Shown: positions 7,216-15,838 of the stretch, piece after piece | Numbering within the stretch: position 1 is the first letter of the stretch | Layout of the letters: each line of letters starts with the position of its first letter | Assembly (NCBI GenBank): GCA_001824635.1 | Contig: MHYB01000061.1 | Span: forward strand, 4,967 to 28,501 | DNA: 23,535 nt | Direction of reading: 5' to 3' | Source of the DNA: Planctomycetes bacterium GWF2_50_10 | GTDB taxonomy: Bacteria; Planctomycetota; Phycisphaerae; Sedimentisphaerales; GWF2-50-10 | Position numbers and translations under genes: made by a program | Notes under the pieces: generated by a model | Database searches by the model: none | The model's input: the letters and a program-made list of their open reading frames with translations, nothing else | What the model was told of the DNA's origin: nothing

Positions 7216-8934
7216 TTACGCCATGCTTTCGAGAATATCCAGGCCCGACATTTCGTGGAGGCTCTTGCCGGCTGGAACCATCGGCCAGACGTTTTCCTCG
7301 GCCTCGACATGGAAATCAACGACGCACGGGCCTTTTTCGGCGAGCATCTTTTCCAAAGTCGGCTTTACGTCGGATTTTTTCTCGACCAGGTAACCCGCAG
7401 CGCCAAAGGCCTTTGCTACATTGGCGAAATTGGGACTTATTAACGAACTCTTCGAATAGCGTTTCCCGTAAAACAGTTCCTGCCACTGGCGAACCATTCC
7501 CATGTGGCCATTGTTGAGGATGCAGACCTTGACGGGCAAATTGTACTGCACGGCTGTGGCAAGTTCCTGGAGCGTCATGCTGAAGGAGCTGTCGCCGTCG
7601 ATATCTATAACCGTCTCGCTAGGCATTGCGACCTGCGCCCCTATCGCCGACGGCAGGCCAAAGCCCATCGTGCCAAGGCCGCCTGACGAAATAAAAGTCC
7701 TCGGCTTAGTGAACTTATAGAACTGGGCCGTCCACATCTGATGCTGACCCACGCCGGTGCAGATGATGGCGTTGCCCTTTGTCATATCTGAGATCATTTT
7801 AATAACGTACTGTGGCTTGATGATCTCGCTGTTATTATCGAAGCCCATGGGGTACTTCTTTTTCCAGTTCTCGATCTTATCAAACCATTCTTTACGAGGC
7901 TGGTATTCAACCTCAGCAGATAGTTCCTGCAATATCAGCTTGGCATCGCCGACGACTGGTATGTCGACGTGGATGTTCTTTGAAATGCTGGCAGGATCGA
8001 TATCTATATGAATGATCTTGGCATTTGCCGCAAACGTTTTGACTTTGCCGGTAACGCGGTCGTCAAATCGAGCGCCAATCGAAATAAGACAGTCGCTTTC
8101 CTGGACGGCGAAATTGGCATACGCACTGCCATGCATGCCGAGCATGTCAAGAGAGCCGGGTTCGGTCTGATCATAGCTGCCCAGACCCATGAAAGTCATG
8201 GTAACGGGCAGGTTGGCTTTTTTGGCAAATTGCCTCAGCTCCTGTGCGGCATTGGCGATGATAACACCGCCGCCGACGTAAAGTACCGGCCTCTGCGATT
8301 TGTTTATCGCCTGTGCCGCAAGCTGTATCTGCCTGGAATGGCCGTGAACACGGACCTTGTAGCCGGGCAGATCGATCTGGCTGGCGATCGATTCGGGCTG
8401 GCACTGCGCAACAAAAACATCGACGGGAATATCGACAAGTACCGGGCCTGGCCTGCCGGTCGAGGCTATGTGGAACGCCTCGCGAATGGTCCTGGCTAGG
8501 TCGTTGACGTCCTTGACTATGACATTGTGTTTTGTTATCGGCCTGGTTATGCCGGTGGTATCAGCTTCCTGGAAAGCGTCGTTGCCGATAAGATCGGTGC
8601 GTACCTGGCCTGTGATCGCAACCATCGGAACCGAATCCATCATGGCAGTTGCGATGCCTGTGGTCAGGTTGCATGCGCCAGGGCCGGACGTGGCGATCAC
8701 GACACCGACTTTGCCGGTGGCGCGGGCATAGGCATCGGCCATGTGCGCTCCGCCCTGCTCATGGCGAGGAATTATAAAATTTAGCGGCGCATCATAAAGT
8801 TTGTCGAATAATGGCAGTACAACGCCGCCTGGGTATCCGAAAACAGTGTCAACGCCTTGTTCGATAAGTGTGTCTACGGTGATTTGGGCGCCGTTTTTAG
8901 CCGGCGCAGAGGCATAGGTGGCATCTGGTGCCAT
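7216..8934 (-). CDS. ilvB: Acetolactate synthase large (catalytic) subunit
   Basis: This ThDP-dependent enzyme condenses pyruvate with pyruvate or 2-ketobutyrate, the first step of branched-chain amino acid synthesis. At 572 residues it has the normal length and three domains. Visible features are GVDTVFGYPGGVVLPLFD, the catalytic glutamate E59 in RHEQGGAHMADAYARATG, the FQEAD motif at about 121-125, and the ThDP/Mg motif GDSSFSM...CILNNGHMGMVRQWQE near 445-490. The start is the ATG at 8934 because AAAGGAG lies five bases upstream. The frame stays open for another 41 codons upstream (to 9057) but that part has no family match and no better start. First gene of the ilv operon. It follows a signalling gene by 193 bp, so it probably has its own promoter. 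Confidence 0.97.
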   Translation of the reverse strand: MAPDATYASAPAKNGAQITVDTLIEQGVDTVFGYPGGVVLPLFDKLYDAPLNFIIPRHEQGGAHMADAYARATGKVGVVIATSGPGACNLTTGIATAMMDSVPMVAITGQVRTDLIGNDAFQEADTTGITRPITKHNVIVKDVNDLARTIREAFHIASTGRPGPVLVDIPVDVFVAQCQPESIASQIDLPGYKVRVHGHSRQIQLAAQAINKSQRPVLYVGGGVIIANAAQELRQFAKKANLPVTMTFMGLGSYDQTEPGSLDMLGMHGSAYANFAVQESDCLISIGARFDDRVTGKVKTFAANAKIIHIDIDPASISKNIHVDIPVVGDAKLILQELSAEVEYQPRKEWFDKIENWKKKYPMGFDNNSEIIKPQYVIKMISDMTKGNAIICTGVGQHQMWTAQFYKFTKPRTFISSGGLGTMGFGLPSAIGAQVAMPSETVIDIDGDSSFSMTLQELATAVQYNLPVKVCILNNGHMGMVRQWQELFYGKRYSKSSLISPNFANVAKAFGAAGYLVEKKSDVKPTLEKMLAEKGPCVVDFHVEAEENVWPMVPAGKSLHEMSGLDILESMA

Positions 8935-9127
8935 AGAGGCTCCTTTCCTGATAACGAGTTTCGTAATTCCGTCCGGTTTCGGCTTACATTTGGCCTGCCA
9001 GGTAGGCACCATGCTTCCATCACAGAAACACGACACCAAGCCTCGCTTAATTGGCACTTGCCGAAATCGTCGTAACCACAGCTATGTGTGTCTCAGGCAC
9101 ATATCCGTATGAGTTACATACAGACTG
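8935..9127 (-). promoter_or_regulatory. ilvB leader/promoter region
   Basis: This 193-bp gap must carry the ilv promoter. It contains the ribosome site AAAGGAG (8940-8946), a GGCACTTGCC palindrome at 9053-9062, and TATGTG...CACATA arms near 9084-9104 that could form a weak 6-bp hairpin. I found no leader peptide rich in Ile/Val/Leu codons, no T-box antiterminator sequence and no clear attenuator, so regulation by attenuation is not supported. No confident -35/-10 pair. Confidence 0.35.
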
Positions 9128-10420
9128 TCAGGATACCTTATTTGACCCCTGCTTGTCAAGGGCATGCGCGTGGGCGGATTGTTTAAGCGGCAGGGAAATG
9201 ACGAAGGTGCTGCCCTGATCAGGTGCGGATTCCACCGAAAGATTGCCTCCGTGTAGTTCGATAAATCGCCTTGCCAGGGTAAGTCCAAGGCCGGTTCCAT
9301 GTTCGCCGGGACCCACAAGCTTTTGGACCTGGACGAACCTATCGAAAATATATGGCAGGTCCTCCTGAGGAATGCCGGGGCCTTTGTCTGAAACGGCTAT
9401 TTCAAGAAGATCGTCTTTGTATCGGGCGATGATTCGCACATAGGAATCGTGCGGTGCGAATTTTACTGCATTATCGATAAGACACTTTAGGCTTTGTCGC
9501 AGGCGAATGATATCGCCAAATCCACTGAGACCCGGCTCAATGTCGGTTCGTAGATTCAATCTTTTGTCCTGGACAGCTTTTTGGAATTTTCCAACCACCT
9601 GCTCGACAACATGGCAGACCTGGAAACGGGCGAAGTTAAGTTTCAACGTCCCCGCGTCAAGCTGCGACAGATCGAGGAAATCGCTTATAATTTTTGAGAG
9701 CCTTTCGATGCTCGCGTCCGCCATTTCGAGATTCGTTCGCGTCCTCTGCTCAAGTTGGCCGCCTTGATGAAGCGTGTTTGAAATTGCATTGCGGAAGATC
9801 GTAAGGGGTGTTCTAATTTCGTGCGAAACGGTGTCGAGAAAATCGCTCTTGAGTTTTTCGACCTGCTGGATAGCTGATTTCACCTGTATTTGATTTTCCT
9901 CAAGTAGCTGCGACTGGATCAGGAACTGCTTGCGTTCATTTATCCATCGCTGGCACAGGCTTTGGGCCATGCAGCGAATTTCCTGGGTTGTGAACGGTTT
10001 GCGCAAATACAGCAGCCGTTCACCGGGGCCGGCCTCTTCGATGATAGCTTCAGGTTCGTAGTCGCTGTGGGCTGTGACGATCACGATCAGGACAGCCGGG
10101 TCGAGAAGACGTATGTTTTTTGCCGTCCATAGGCCATCGTGGCCTGGCGGCATGCGCATATCAATAAAAACAGCGGCAAAAGGAGTGTCGGTCTCGATTG
10201 ATTTTCTAACCTCCTCGACAGCTTCATCTCCCTGCGAGCAAATGGTAAGGTTATAAATATATTGACAGGCAGGCACGGCCGCGACTCCGAAGAGCTTTTG
10301 TCCTAACGTGCCAAGCTCGTTTTTTTCCGGGCCGGGATCAGATAGTATTCTGCTGTATTCATTTCTTATATCCGCTTCATCGTCAACAACCAGTATCCTT
10401 GGATGCAAATCTTTAGACAT
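9128..10420 (-). CDS. Receiver-histidine kinase hybrid (REC-HisKA-HATPase), module 1
   Basis: A 430-residue soluble kinase with an N-terminal receiver domain. REC (about 8-155) has acidic D13/D14, phospho-acceptor D87 in FIDMRMPPGHDG, T116 and K141 in LRKPF. About 30 extra residues sit between the first strand and the phospho-acceptor (family spacing is about 44; here 74). A coiled linker (about 160-192) leads to HisKA with H200 in SHEIRTPLTIF. HATPase_c follows with N317 (IDNAVKFA), DKGPG at 345-349 and GTGLGL at 375-380. All kinase residues are present. Its ATG overlaps the stop of the upstream sensor kinase by 8 nt and has GGAGG six bases before it, so the two are translationally coupled. 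The role inferred is that phosphorylation of REC by the membrane kinase tunes this kinase. The target regulator is not in the window. Confidence 0.93.
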   Translation of the reverse strand: MSKDLHPRILVVDDEADIRNEYSRILSDPGPEKNELGTLGQKLFGVAAVPACQYIYNLTICSQGDEAVEEVRKSIETDTPFAAVFIDMRMPPGHDGLWTAKNIRLLDPAVLIVIVTAHSDYEPEAIIEEAGPGERLLYLRKPFTTQEIRCMAQSLCQRWINERKQFLIQSQLLEENQIQVKSAIQQVEKLKSDFLDTVSHEIRTPLTIFRNAISNTLHQGGQLEQRTRTNLEMADASIERLSKIISDFLDLSQLDAGTLKLNFARFQVCHVVEQVVGKFQKAVQDKRLNLRTDIEPGLSGFGDIIRLRQSLKCLIDNAVKFAPHDSYVRIIARYKDDLLEIAVSDKGPGIPQEDLPYIFDRFVQVQKLVGPGEHGTGLGLTLARRFIELHGGNLSVESAPDQGSTFVISLPLKQSAHAHALDKQGSNKVS

Positions 10421-12290
10421 TGACAGCCTCCATTTGCTTGCAAACTATGACCGGCAGCACGACATGCGCTCGCGCGCCTTTGCCGAGGCCTTCACTTTCA
10501 AGCCAGATACGTCCGCCAAGTTCGTTTATCGCGTTTGCGCACCAGTGAAGTCCAAGTCCGCTCAATTCGGAATGGTGCTTTGTGGTGAAACCCCTATCAA
10601 ATATATTTTTGAGTGCATTGGGCTCAAGGCCGGAGCCGTTGTCGGCAAATACAAGATGGAGCACCTGAGTTGAATCCTTTAACTCGATATTGGCCCTTAT
10701 CGAAATCATGCCATTATCCGATTTGGAGGCCTTTATTGATTCCGCCGCGTTGATGAGGATATTGGCGAATATGTTCGACAGCGTGACACCATCGACCTTT
10801 ATGGAAGGCAACCATTCCAGGTGCGACTGATCCAGTGTAAATACTTGGGAAAGTTCATCGGGCACCATGTTTGAAGCATTTAAAATAATTTGCCTGAGGG
10901 TGAGCACTTCACTGCAGCGATGGGTGCGCATGTGCGTTGCGGCAGCGTTAAAGAAGCTTTCGATATTATGCATGCGCCCGCAGATGTCATCAAGCTGCCG
11001 GCGCGAGTTTTCAAAAGTTTCAAGCAGCTGCTCGTAAGCAAGATCGAAATATTTCTGCAAGTCGGCCCTGCGTTCTTCATCCACATTCTGATCTTTGATC
11101 TGCCCCCGGGCAAGCCTGATATTTCCGACTGGGCAGGCGTTTAACTGTTCGGAAAGTGTGCTTAGCCTGGTAAATACCGGCGTAAGGGCATTGCGAACAT
11201 TGTGAAGCATACCTGCAGCTTGTTCGCTTTTACCGTGATGATACGATTCTTCGAGCAGCTTTATGCGGGCACCCTGGAGCTGGTCGGTCATGTAATTGAA
11301 TTTTTCAGCTAAGGTGCCTATCTCATTTTTGCTCGATACTGTGATACGCGTAGTCAGGTCATCGGTCTGGGCGACGCGTACGACGTGCTCAGTAAGGCAG
11401 CGTATTGGCTTTACAACTATCTTGCGCAGGCCTATTGAAAGCACCAGCATAGACAGCAGCGAAACCAGGCATAGTGAAGCAACAGACCAGTTAAACGCGG
11501 CTGTTCCCTGCTTAGTTATATCCCGCTTTGTAGTGGCGTTGATGAGCAGGCCGCCTTTGTTTGAAATATCGGCCATGACAGTCGAGGTCTCAATACTGTC
11601 ATCAGATCTTTTCAGAGTGACAGCACCTTTTTCTTGCTTTTTGGCAAAGCTAGCAAACTGAGCTATCGTAAACGGAACGTTGACCTGTGCCGAAAGGTGC
11701 TCGACGAGATCATCGCTGAGGAATTTGCCCATTATCAGCACGCCAGCCTGGATGCCCTGCTTGTTTGTGGTCAGTATTGGAACGGCGGCGACAAGCAGCG
11801 GCTTGTAATCAGTCATGTAAATGCCGGATCTGATCGAATTTTCACAATCCTTGCCGTCAAGCATGGCAAGAAGTATGTGCTTGCTGGAGAGTCTTTCGGA
11901 TGGGAGTTGGGGAAGTTCTATTTGCTTGCCTTGGGCATCGGCGCAGTAACGCCATGCTACGGCTCCGTCATTTCGGCAAAAATAGATAACATTAAGACCA
12001 CTGTCTTCAATCGTTGAACCTGAAACATTGGCGGTTATATATTCCTGAGAACCGGTAGACATAAAAGCAACGGTATCATCCCACCAGCCCCAGTCTCGGG
12101 TAAAGCTCACCAAATGAAAAATTTCTCTTTCGATCGCCTCTGAGCATCGCTGGAGGTTTTTCTGTGCCTCGTCTGTTTCAAGTTTTTCAAAACGAGAATA
12201 AACAGCCATGTGCTGGATCATGCAGCTTAGGCCTACATAAACAAGCACCACCATAATAAGTACAACAAATAAATGCCTGCCAAGTTTCAT
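10413..12290 (-). CDS. Membrane sensor histidine kinase (CHASE4-HAMP-kinase), module 1
   Basis: A 625-residue kinase. TM1 is at about 7-25. The extracytoplasmic domain (about 30-265) carries the CHASE4-like signature with D66, W67, W70, D71 and D72 (DWGWWDD). TM2 is at about 268-288, and HAMP at 289-341 (KPIRCLTEHV...NEIGTLAEKFNYM). The transmitter has an atypical H-box, GMLHNVRNALTPV, with H363 as the probable phospho-site, a long helical stretch, then HATPase_c: N-box ANILINAAESI (509-519), DNGSG at 550, GFTTKH at 567 and GLGLHWC at 578-584. It should sense an extracellular or membrane ligand that I cannot name. ATG with AAGGAG five bases upstream. It is the first gene of module 1, 128 bp after module 2, and shares full architecture and residue numbering with the sensor at 13729-15627. 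Confidence 0.93.
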   Translation of the reverse strand: MKLGRHLFVVLIMVVLVYVGLSCMIQHMAVYSRFEKLETDEAQKNLQRCSEAIEREIFHLVSFTRDWGWWDDTVAFMSTGSQEYITANVSGSTIEDSGLNVIYFCRNDGAVAWRYCADAQGKQIELPQLPSERLSSKHILLAMLDGKDCENSIRSGIYMTDYKPLLVAAVPILTTNKQGIQAGVLIMGKFLSDDLVEHLSAQVNVPFTIAQFASFAKKQEKGAVTLKRSDDSIETSTVMADISNKGGLLINATTKRDITKQGTAAFNWSVASLCLVSLLSMLVLSIGLRKIVVKPIRCLTEHVVRVAQTDDLTTRITVSSKNEIGTLAEKFNYMTDQLQGARIKLLEESYHHGKSEQAAGMLHNVRNALTPVFTRLSTLSEQLNACPVGNIRLARGQIKDQNVDEERRADLQKYFDLAYEQLLETFENSRRQLDDICGRMHNIESFFNAAATHMRTHRCSEVLTLRQIILNASNMVPDELSQVFTLDQSHLEWLPSIKVDGVTLSNIFANILINAAESIKASKSDNGMISIRANIELKDSTQVLHLVFADNGSGLEPNALKNIFDRGFTTKHHSELSGLGLHWCANAINELGGRIWLESEGLGKGARAHVVLPVIVCKQMEAVNV

Positions 12291-12418
12291 TTGCTCTCCT
12301 TACTGGTTATTTCGGCAATTACGGCGTGCTAAATCGAAAATAGGGCTATTTGCGGCAGATCAGGCCGATATACGTCCTATAAAACGCGCAACTTCGACAA
12401 GTTCAGCTGCCGATGAGA
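12291..12418 (-). promoter_or_regulatory. Intergenic/promoter region of signalling module 1
   Basis: This 128-bp gap separates the two modules. It holds a near-perfect palindrome AAATAG-GG-CTATTT (12338-12351), and ATAAAACGCGCAACTTC (12379-12395), which closely matches a stretch upstream of the module 2 sensor at 15730-15748. AACTT-CGAC-AAGTT (12390-12403) can fold as a small hairpin. The similarity between the two upstream regions suggests the control region was duplicated with the genes. No confident -35/-10 pair. Confidence 0.4.
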
Positions 12419-13732
12419 TCAATACAATTCGTAAGGCGACACCTGCTGGGGCATCTGGTCCTTTGGCTGCGTTTTCGTCGCGGGAGCGGTTTTTACCGGG
12501 ACCAGGAAGCAGAAATTACTGCCCCTGCCTCCGGCGCTTTCGACCCATATCTTGCCGCCGTGGAGTTCCACTATGCGTTTTGCGATCGATAGCCCAAGGC
12601 CCGTGCCGTGCCAGCCTGGGCCGACATCTCGCTGTATCTGCACGAATTTACAGAATATTCGTTCTATATCATTAGGCTCTATTCCGGGGCCGCTGTCTTC
12701 TATGCGTATTTCTACTGCGCCATCGACCTGGCATGTACGCAAAGAAATACTGCCGCCGGTGCCTGCAAATCGCACAGCATTTTCAAGTAAATTGTTCACG
12801 ACACGCTTGAACATGTTCGAGTCAAACGATATGCACAGGTCCTCGCTTGATATACGCAGATCAATATTCTTTTCACTGCACTGGGTTATATATTTTCTCG
12901 ACACTTCATCCAGATATTTTTGTATGCTGATATCGGTCTTGATAGGTTTGAGTTCACCTGTCTCAAGCATGCTTATCTCAAGGAAATCGGCAAACATTCG
13001 TGAGAGCCTTTTGAGGCCGTCGTCGGCCATCTGGAGGTTTGCCTTGAGTTTCTGGCTCAACTCGCCGAAGACGCCGCTTATAGCATTCGAGATCACGTTC
13101 TTGAATATCGTAAGCGGGGTTCGAAGCTCATGGGACATGGCCTTGAGAAATTCTGTCTTTAGCTGGTCGGCCTCATTGAGAGCCTTATTTGCGGCTATAA
13201 GATTTTTGATAACCCTGGCAAGCTGGGCATTTTTGGCATTAAGCTCCTGCTCTGATTGCCATTTTGAGCATAGTGCGGCGGCAAAATGCCTTATTTCCTG
13301 CGGGAAGAATGGTTTTTGGACATACAGCAGTTTTTCAATCGGCCCAACTCTTCTTGCGATCTCGCCGGGATCGACATCCGCAAAAGCTGTAAGCATAACT
13401 ATGTTGATATCGGAGTCTATTGCGCGCATCTGCTCAGCGGAGGTTACGCCGTCAGGCCCGGGCGGCATTCTCACATCCACAAACGCCAGCGAGAAAGGCC
13501 GCTTTTGCGCGATAGCATCGGATACTGCCTTTACCGCCTCATCGCCTTGACGGCAAAAAGTTACATCGTAGCTCAATTCATGGGGTTGACTTTGTTCGCT
13601 TCCGAATAGCTCGGATTCGAGCCTGTCTTTCTGAGACAGCGACTCATCACACTGGTCTGGATCAAGCACGCTGCGGAATTGATCGAGGATCTCGATCTCG
13701 TCATCAACAACAAGGATCCTGCATTGGCTCAT
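12419..13732 (-). CDS. Receiver-histidine kinase hybrid (REC-HisKA-HATPase), module 2
   Basis: The 437-residue paralogue of the gene at 9128-10420, with the same domain order. REC (about 4-153) has D10/D11, phospho-acceptor D86 in FVDVRMPPGPDG, T115 and K140 in VQKPF, with a similar insertion of about 30 residues containing ELFGSEQ (module 1 has KLFGVAA at the same place). HisKA has H201 (SHELRTPLTIF). HATPase_c has N318 (LENAVRFA), DSGPG at 346-350 and GTGLGL at 376-381. The C-terminal tail (about 413-437) is Lys/Pro/Gln-rich and differs from module 1. The ATG overlaps the upstream stop in ATGA (4 nt), a hallmark of translational coupling. The ribosome site (AGGTG) is weak, so translation probably depends on that coupling. 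Kinase activity is expected to be controlled by phosphorylation of its own REC. Confidence 0.93.
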   Translation of the reverse strand: MSQCRILVVDDEIEILDQFRSVLDPDQCDESLSQKDRLESELFGSEQSQPHELSYDVTFCRQGDEAVKAVSDAIAQKRPFSLAFVDVRMPPGPDGVTSAEQMRAIDSDINIVMLTAFADVDPGEIARRVGPIEKLLYVQKPFFPQEIRHFAAALCSKWQSEQELNAKNAQLARVIKNLIAANKALNEADQLKTEFLKAMSHELRTPLTIFKNVISNAISGVFGELSQKLKANLQMADDGLKRLSRMFADFLEISMLETGELKPIKTDISIQKYLDEVSRKYITQCSEKNIDLRISSEDLCISFDSNMFKRVVNNLLENAVRFAGTGGSISLRTCQVDGAVEIRIEDSGPGIEPNDIERIFCKFVQIQRDVGPGWHGTGLGLSIAKRIVELHGGKIWVESAGGRGSNFCFLVPVKTAPATKTQPKDQMPQQVSPYELY

Positions 13733-15627
13733 AGAGCACCTGCTTTCAACTTAGGTTGCTTTTTTACGCCGATAGTCAGCGGTAGCAATATGTGCACCGA
13801 TGCGCCCTGTCCAGGACCCGGACTTTCAAGCCAGATCCGCCCGTCAAGTGCGTTGATAGTATTTGCGCACCAATGCAGGCCCAGGCCGCACAATTTTATG
13901 CTTCGTTTACTCTTGGTCGTGTAGCCCCTCTCGAATACCTTTTCGAGCCTTGCTTTATCGGCACCGGCGCCGTCGTCGGTAAATATCAAATGCAGGCTCG
14001 TATTGCTGTCGCTTGTTTCTGTAGCTGCCGCTATCCGAACAACTCCCGATGTTTTGCCCGCCGAACGGATAGACTCTGCGGCGTTGGTGAATATGTTGGC
14101 TACTACCTGCGCCATCGCAAGCGGATCGGTTTTTACCGTACCGGCTTTGCGGACAGAATCCGTGATTTGCACATCCAGCATCCTGGCGAATTCGTCTGGA
14201 ATGAGTTTTTCGCTGCGTTCAATAAGATCGCACAGCACGACTTTTTCGCGAACCTGCACCGGAATACCGTCGGCGTCGGCACTGGAAAATATTTTTTCGA
14301 TCTCCGCCGCCCGTATCGCGATCTCATCGACCTCGGTTTGGACATTTGTATAAAGCCCGATAAGCGACTGATAAGTGAGTTCGATATAGCTGGCTATATC
14401 TTGTTTTCTGGACAGAGATGTTTTTTCATCGACCAATTGTGCTTTGGCTGTCTCAAGCTTATCAAGCGATATTTTTGAGACATTTTCTTTTAACAGGCAT
14501 ACCCTGCTTATCACCGGGCTGAACATATTGCGAAGATTGTGAAGCAGTCCGGCAGCCATTTCGCTTTTGCCGCTATTGTATGATCTTTCGCCATGAATTG
14601 ACCTTGCCATCGCAAGCTGATCGACGAGGGTATTGAATTGCTGTGCCAATATACCAATCTCATCACGGCGATTGACGTGTATCTTTGCCGTCAAATCATA
14701 ACTGTCGGCCATGGAAGTAAAATGTTTACTTAAGTTCGCCATCGGCCCTAGAACACTTTTCTGAAGAAGCACAAAAATAACCGCTATTGCCGCCACAAAT
14801 GCGCCGCATACGGAAATGATCGCGAATTTCATCGCCGCTGCGCCCTGGCTTGTAATATCAGTTTTTTGATTGATGATCAGCCTTATGCCGCCTTTGCCGC
14901 TTACATCAGCAATGACTGAGGATGCATGGAGCATATCCGGCGAAACCTGACGCAGAACGCTTTTTTGAAAAGGCCCAGTATATTTTTCATCCAGCGGCTC
15001 GATCACCAAATCCACCCCGGTCTGGCGGGCAAGATCGGTTACAAGCCTTTCGTCGAGAAATCTGCCCAGTATCAGCGTGCCAAGGCAAGGTCCCTGGCCC
15101 CCCGCCGAAAGGATCGGTTCCGACGCTGTGATCATCGGGCCATGCTTGCTCATATAAATGCCCCATTTGGCGCCTTTTCGGGGCAAGGCCGGATTGTAGA
15201 ACACCAAAAGCGGATGATTAGCCCCCGCGAGATCAGCCGGAAATTCCGGCATCTGAATTGTTGAAAGATCGGGTTCAACTGTCTTTGACCACACCAGTTT
15301 GCCCCAGCTGTTGCAAAACAGCACCATGTTTAAATCTGTGTTCCTGAATGTCGCAAGCGATATGTTCTTTTTTACAAAATCCCTGTCGCCGGTTAGAAGG
15401 AAGTTACGCGTATCCTCCCAGCATGCCCAGTCGACGGCCATCGAATCAAGGTGCCATGCCTGGCGTTCGATCGCGTCTATGCAGCGAAGAAGGTTCTTCT
15501 GGGCCTGCTGAACTTCAAGGTCTTTGAACTTGCCCAGCACAATGGTTCGCTGCACTGCTAAATCGAAAACGCAGTAACAAATCGCGATCAGCAGCAGTAT
15601 TACGATAATCTTAAGCCTTAATGACAT
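13729..15627 (-). CDS. Membrane sensor histidine kinase (CHASE4-HAMP-kinase), module 2
   Basis: A 632-residue sensor kinase paralogous to the gene at 10413-12290. TM1 is at about 6-24. The CHASE4-like extracytoplasmic domain spans about 30-262, with D66, W67, W70, E71 and D72 (DWACWED). TM2 is at about 267-288 and HAMP at 290-342 (RRDEIGILAQQFN). The H-box is GLLHNLRNMFSPV with H363, the same residue number as in the paralogue. HATPase_c shows VANIFTNAAESI (509-520), DDGAG at 551, GYTTKSKRS and GLGLHWC at 581-587. The first ~115 residues align with the paralogue without gaps, whereas the ligand-facing middle diverges, so the two may sense different signals. ATG with AAGGA five bases upstream. 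It is the promoter-proximal gene of the block, diverging from nfu across 267 bp. Confidence 0.93.
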   Translation of the reverse strand: MSLRLKIIVILLLIAICYCVFDLAVQRTIVLGKFKDLEVQQAQKNLLRCIDAIERQAWHLDSMAVDWACWEDTRNFLLTGDRDFVKKNISLATFRNTDLNMVLFCNSWGKLVWSKTVEPDLSTIQMPEFPADLAGANHPLLVFYNPALPRKGAKWGIYMSKHGPMITASEPILSAGGQGPCLGTLILGRFLDERLVTDLARQTGVDLVIEPLDEKYTGPFQKSVLRQVSPDMLHASSVIADVSGKGGIRLIINQKTDITSQGAAAMKFAIISVCGAFVAAIAVIFVLLQKSVLGPMANLSKHFTSMADSYDLTAKIHVNRRDEIGILAQQFNTLVDQLAMARSIHGERSYNSGKSEMAAGLLHNLRNMFSPVISRVCLLKENVSKISLDKLETAKAQLVDEKTSLSRKQDIASYIELTYQSLIGLYTNVQTEVDEIAIRAAEIEKIFSSADADGIPVQVREKVVLCDLIERSEKLIPDEFARMLDVQITDSVRKAGTVKTDPLAMAQVVANIFTNAAESIRSAGKTSGVVRIAAATETSDSNTSLHLIFTDDGAGADKARLEKVFERGYTTKSKRSIKLCGLGLHWCANTINALDGRIWLESPGPGQGASVHILLPLTIGVKKQPKLKAGAL

Positions 15628-15721
15628 CTTATTCCTTATTCAATCAATGCTTTTATCGGCTCAAAAGGCTTGCGCGTTTTGTTTGTTCCGTGTCTATTTG
15701 CCGGCTGAAACTGGCCCAGCG

Positions 15722-15736
15722 ATGTACCGATAAAAA
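15722..15736 (+). repeat. 15-bp direct repeat, copy 1
   Basis: ATGTACCGATAAAAA, identical to the sequence at 15837-15851. It lies about 95-110 bp upstream of the sensor kinase 2 start codon. Confidence 0.85.
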
Positions 15737-15832
15737 ACGCGTAACTTCTTCATATACAAAAGGATTGAAGCGTTTCAGAACCACCGGGCCAAATACCCGT
15801 AAATTTAAATAGAGAGTACTAGCCAAAAATGT

Positions 15833-15838
15833 TATAAT
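15833..15838 (+). promoter_or_regulatory. Probable -10 box of nfu
   Basis: TATAAT, a perfect sigma-70-type -10 hexamer, 57 bp before the nfu ATG. The -35 position (about 15810-15815) has no good match, so an activator or extended element may be needed. Confidence 0.55.

Noticed and set aside
8935..9057. 41-codon N-terminal extension of IlvB
   Set aside because: AAAGGAG sits five bases before the ATG at 8934 and the extension has no family match.
8935..9127. Possible T-box or leader-peptide attenuator for ilvB
   Set aside because: No T-box core sequence, no peptide rich in branched-chain codons, and no terminator with a T-run were found.
12552..13550. 332-codon plus-strand open frame opposite REC-kinase 2
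   Set aside because: Serine-rich low-complexity antisense translation. The minus-strand gene has every kinase motif intact.
13792..14478. 228-codon plus-strand open frame opposite sensor kinase 2
   Set aside because: Antisense shadow of the HATPase region, with no start signal and no recognisable protein.
9128..15627. Signalling block as part of a mobile element
   Set aside because: No integrase, transposase, tRNA or terminal repeats are seen, and the sequence style does not change sharply at its borders.
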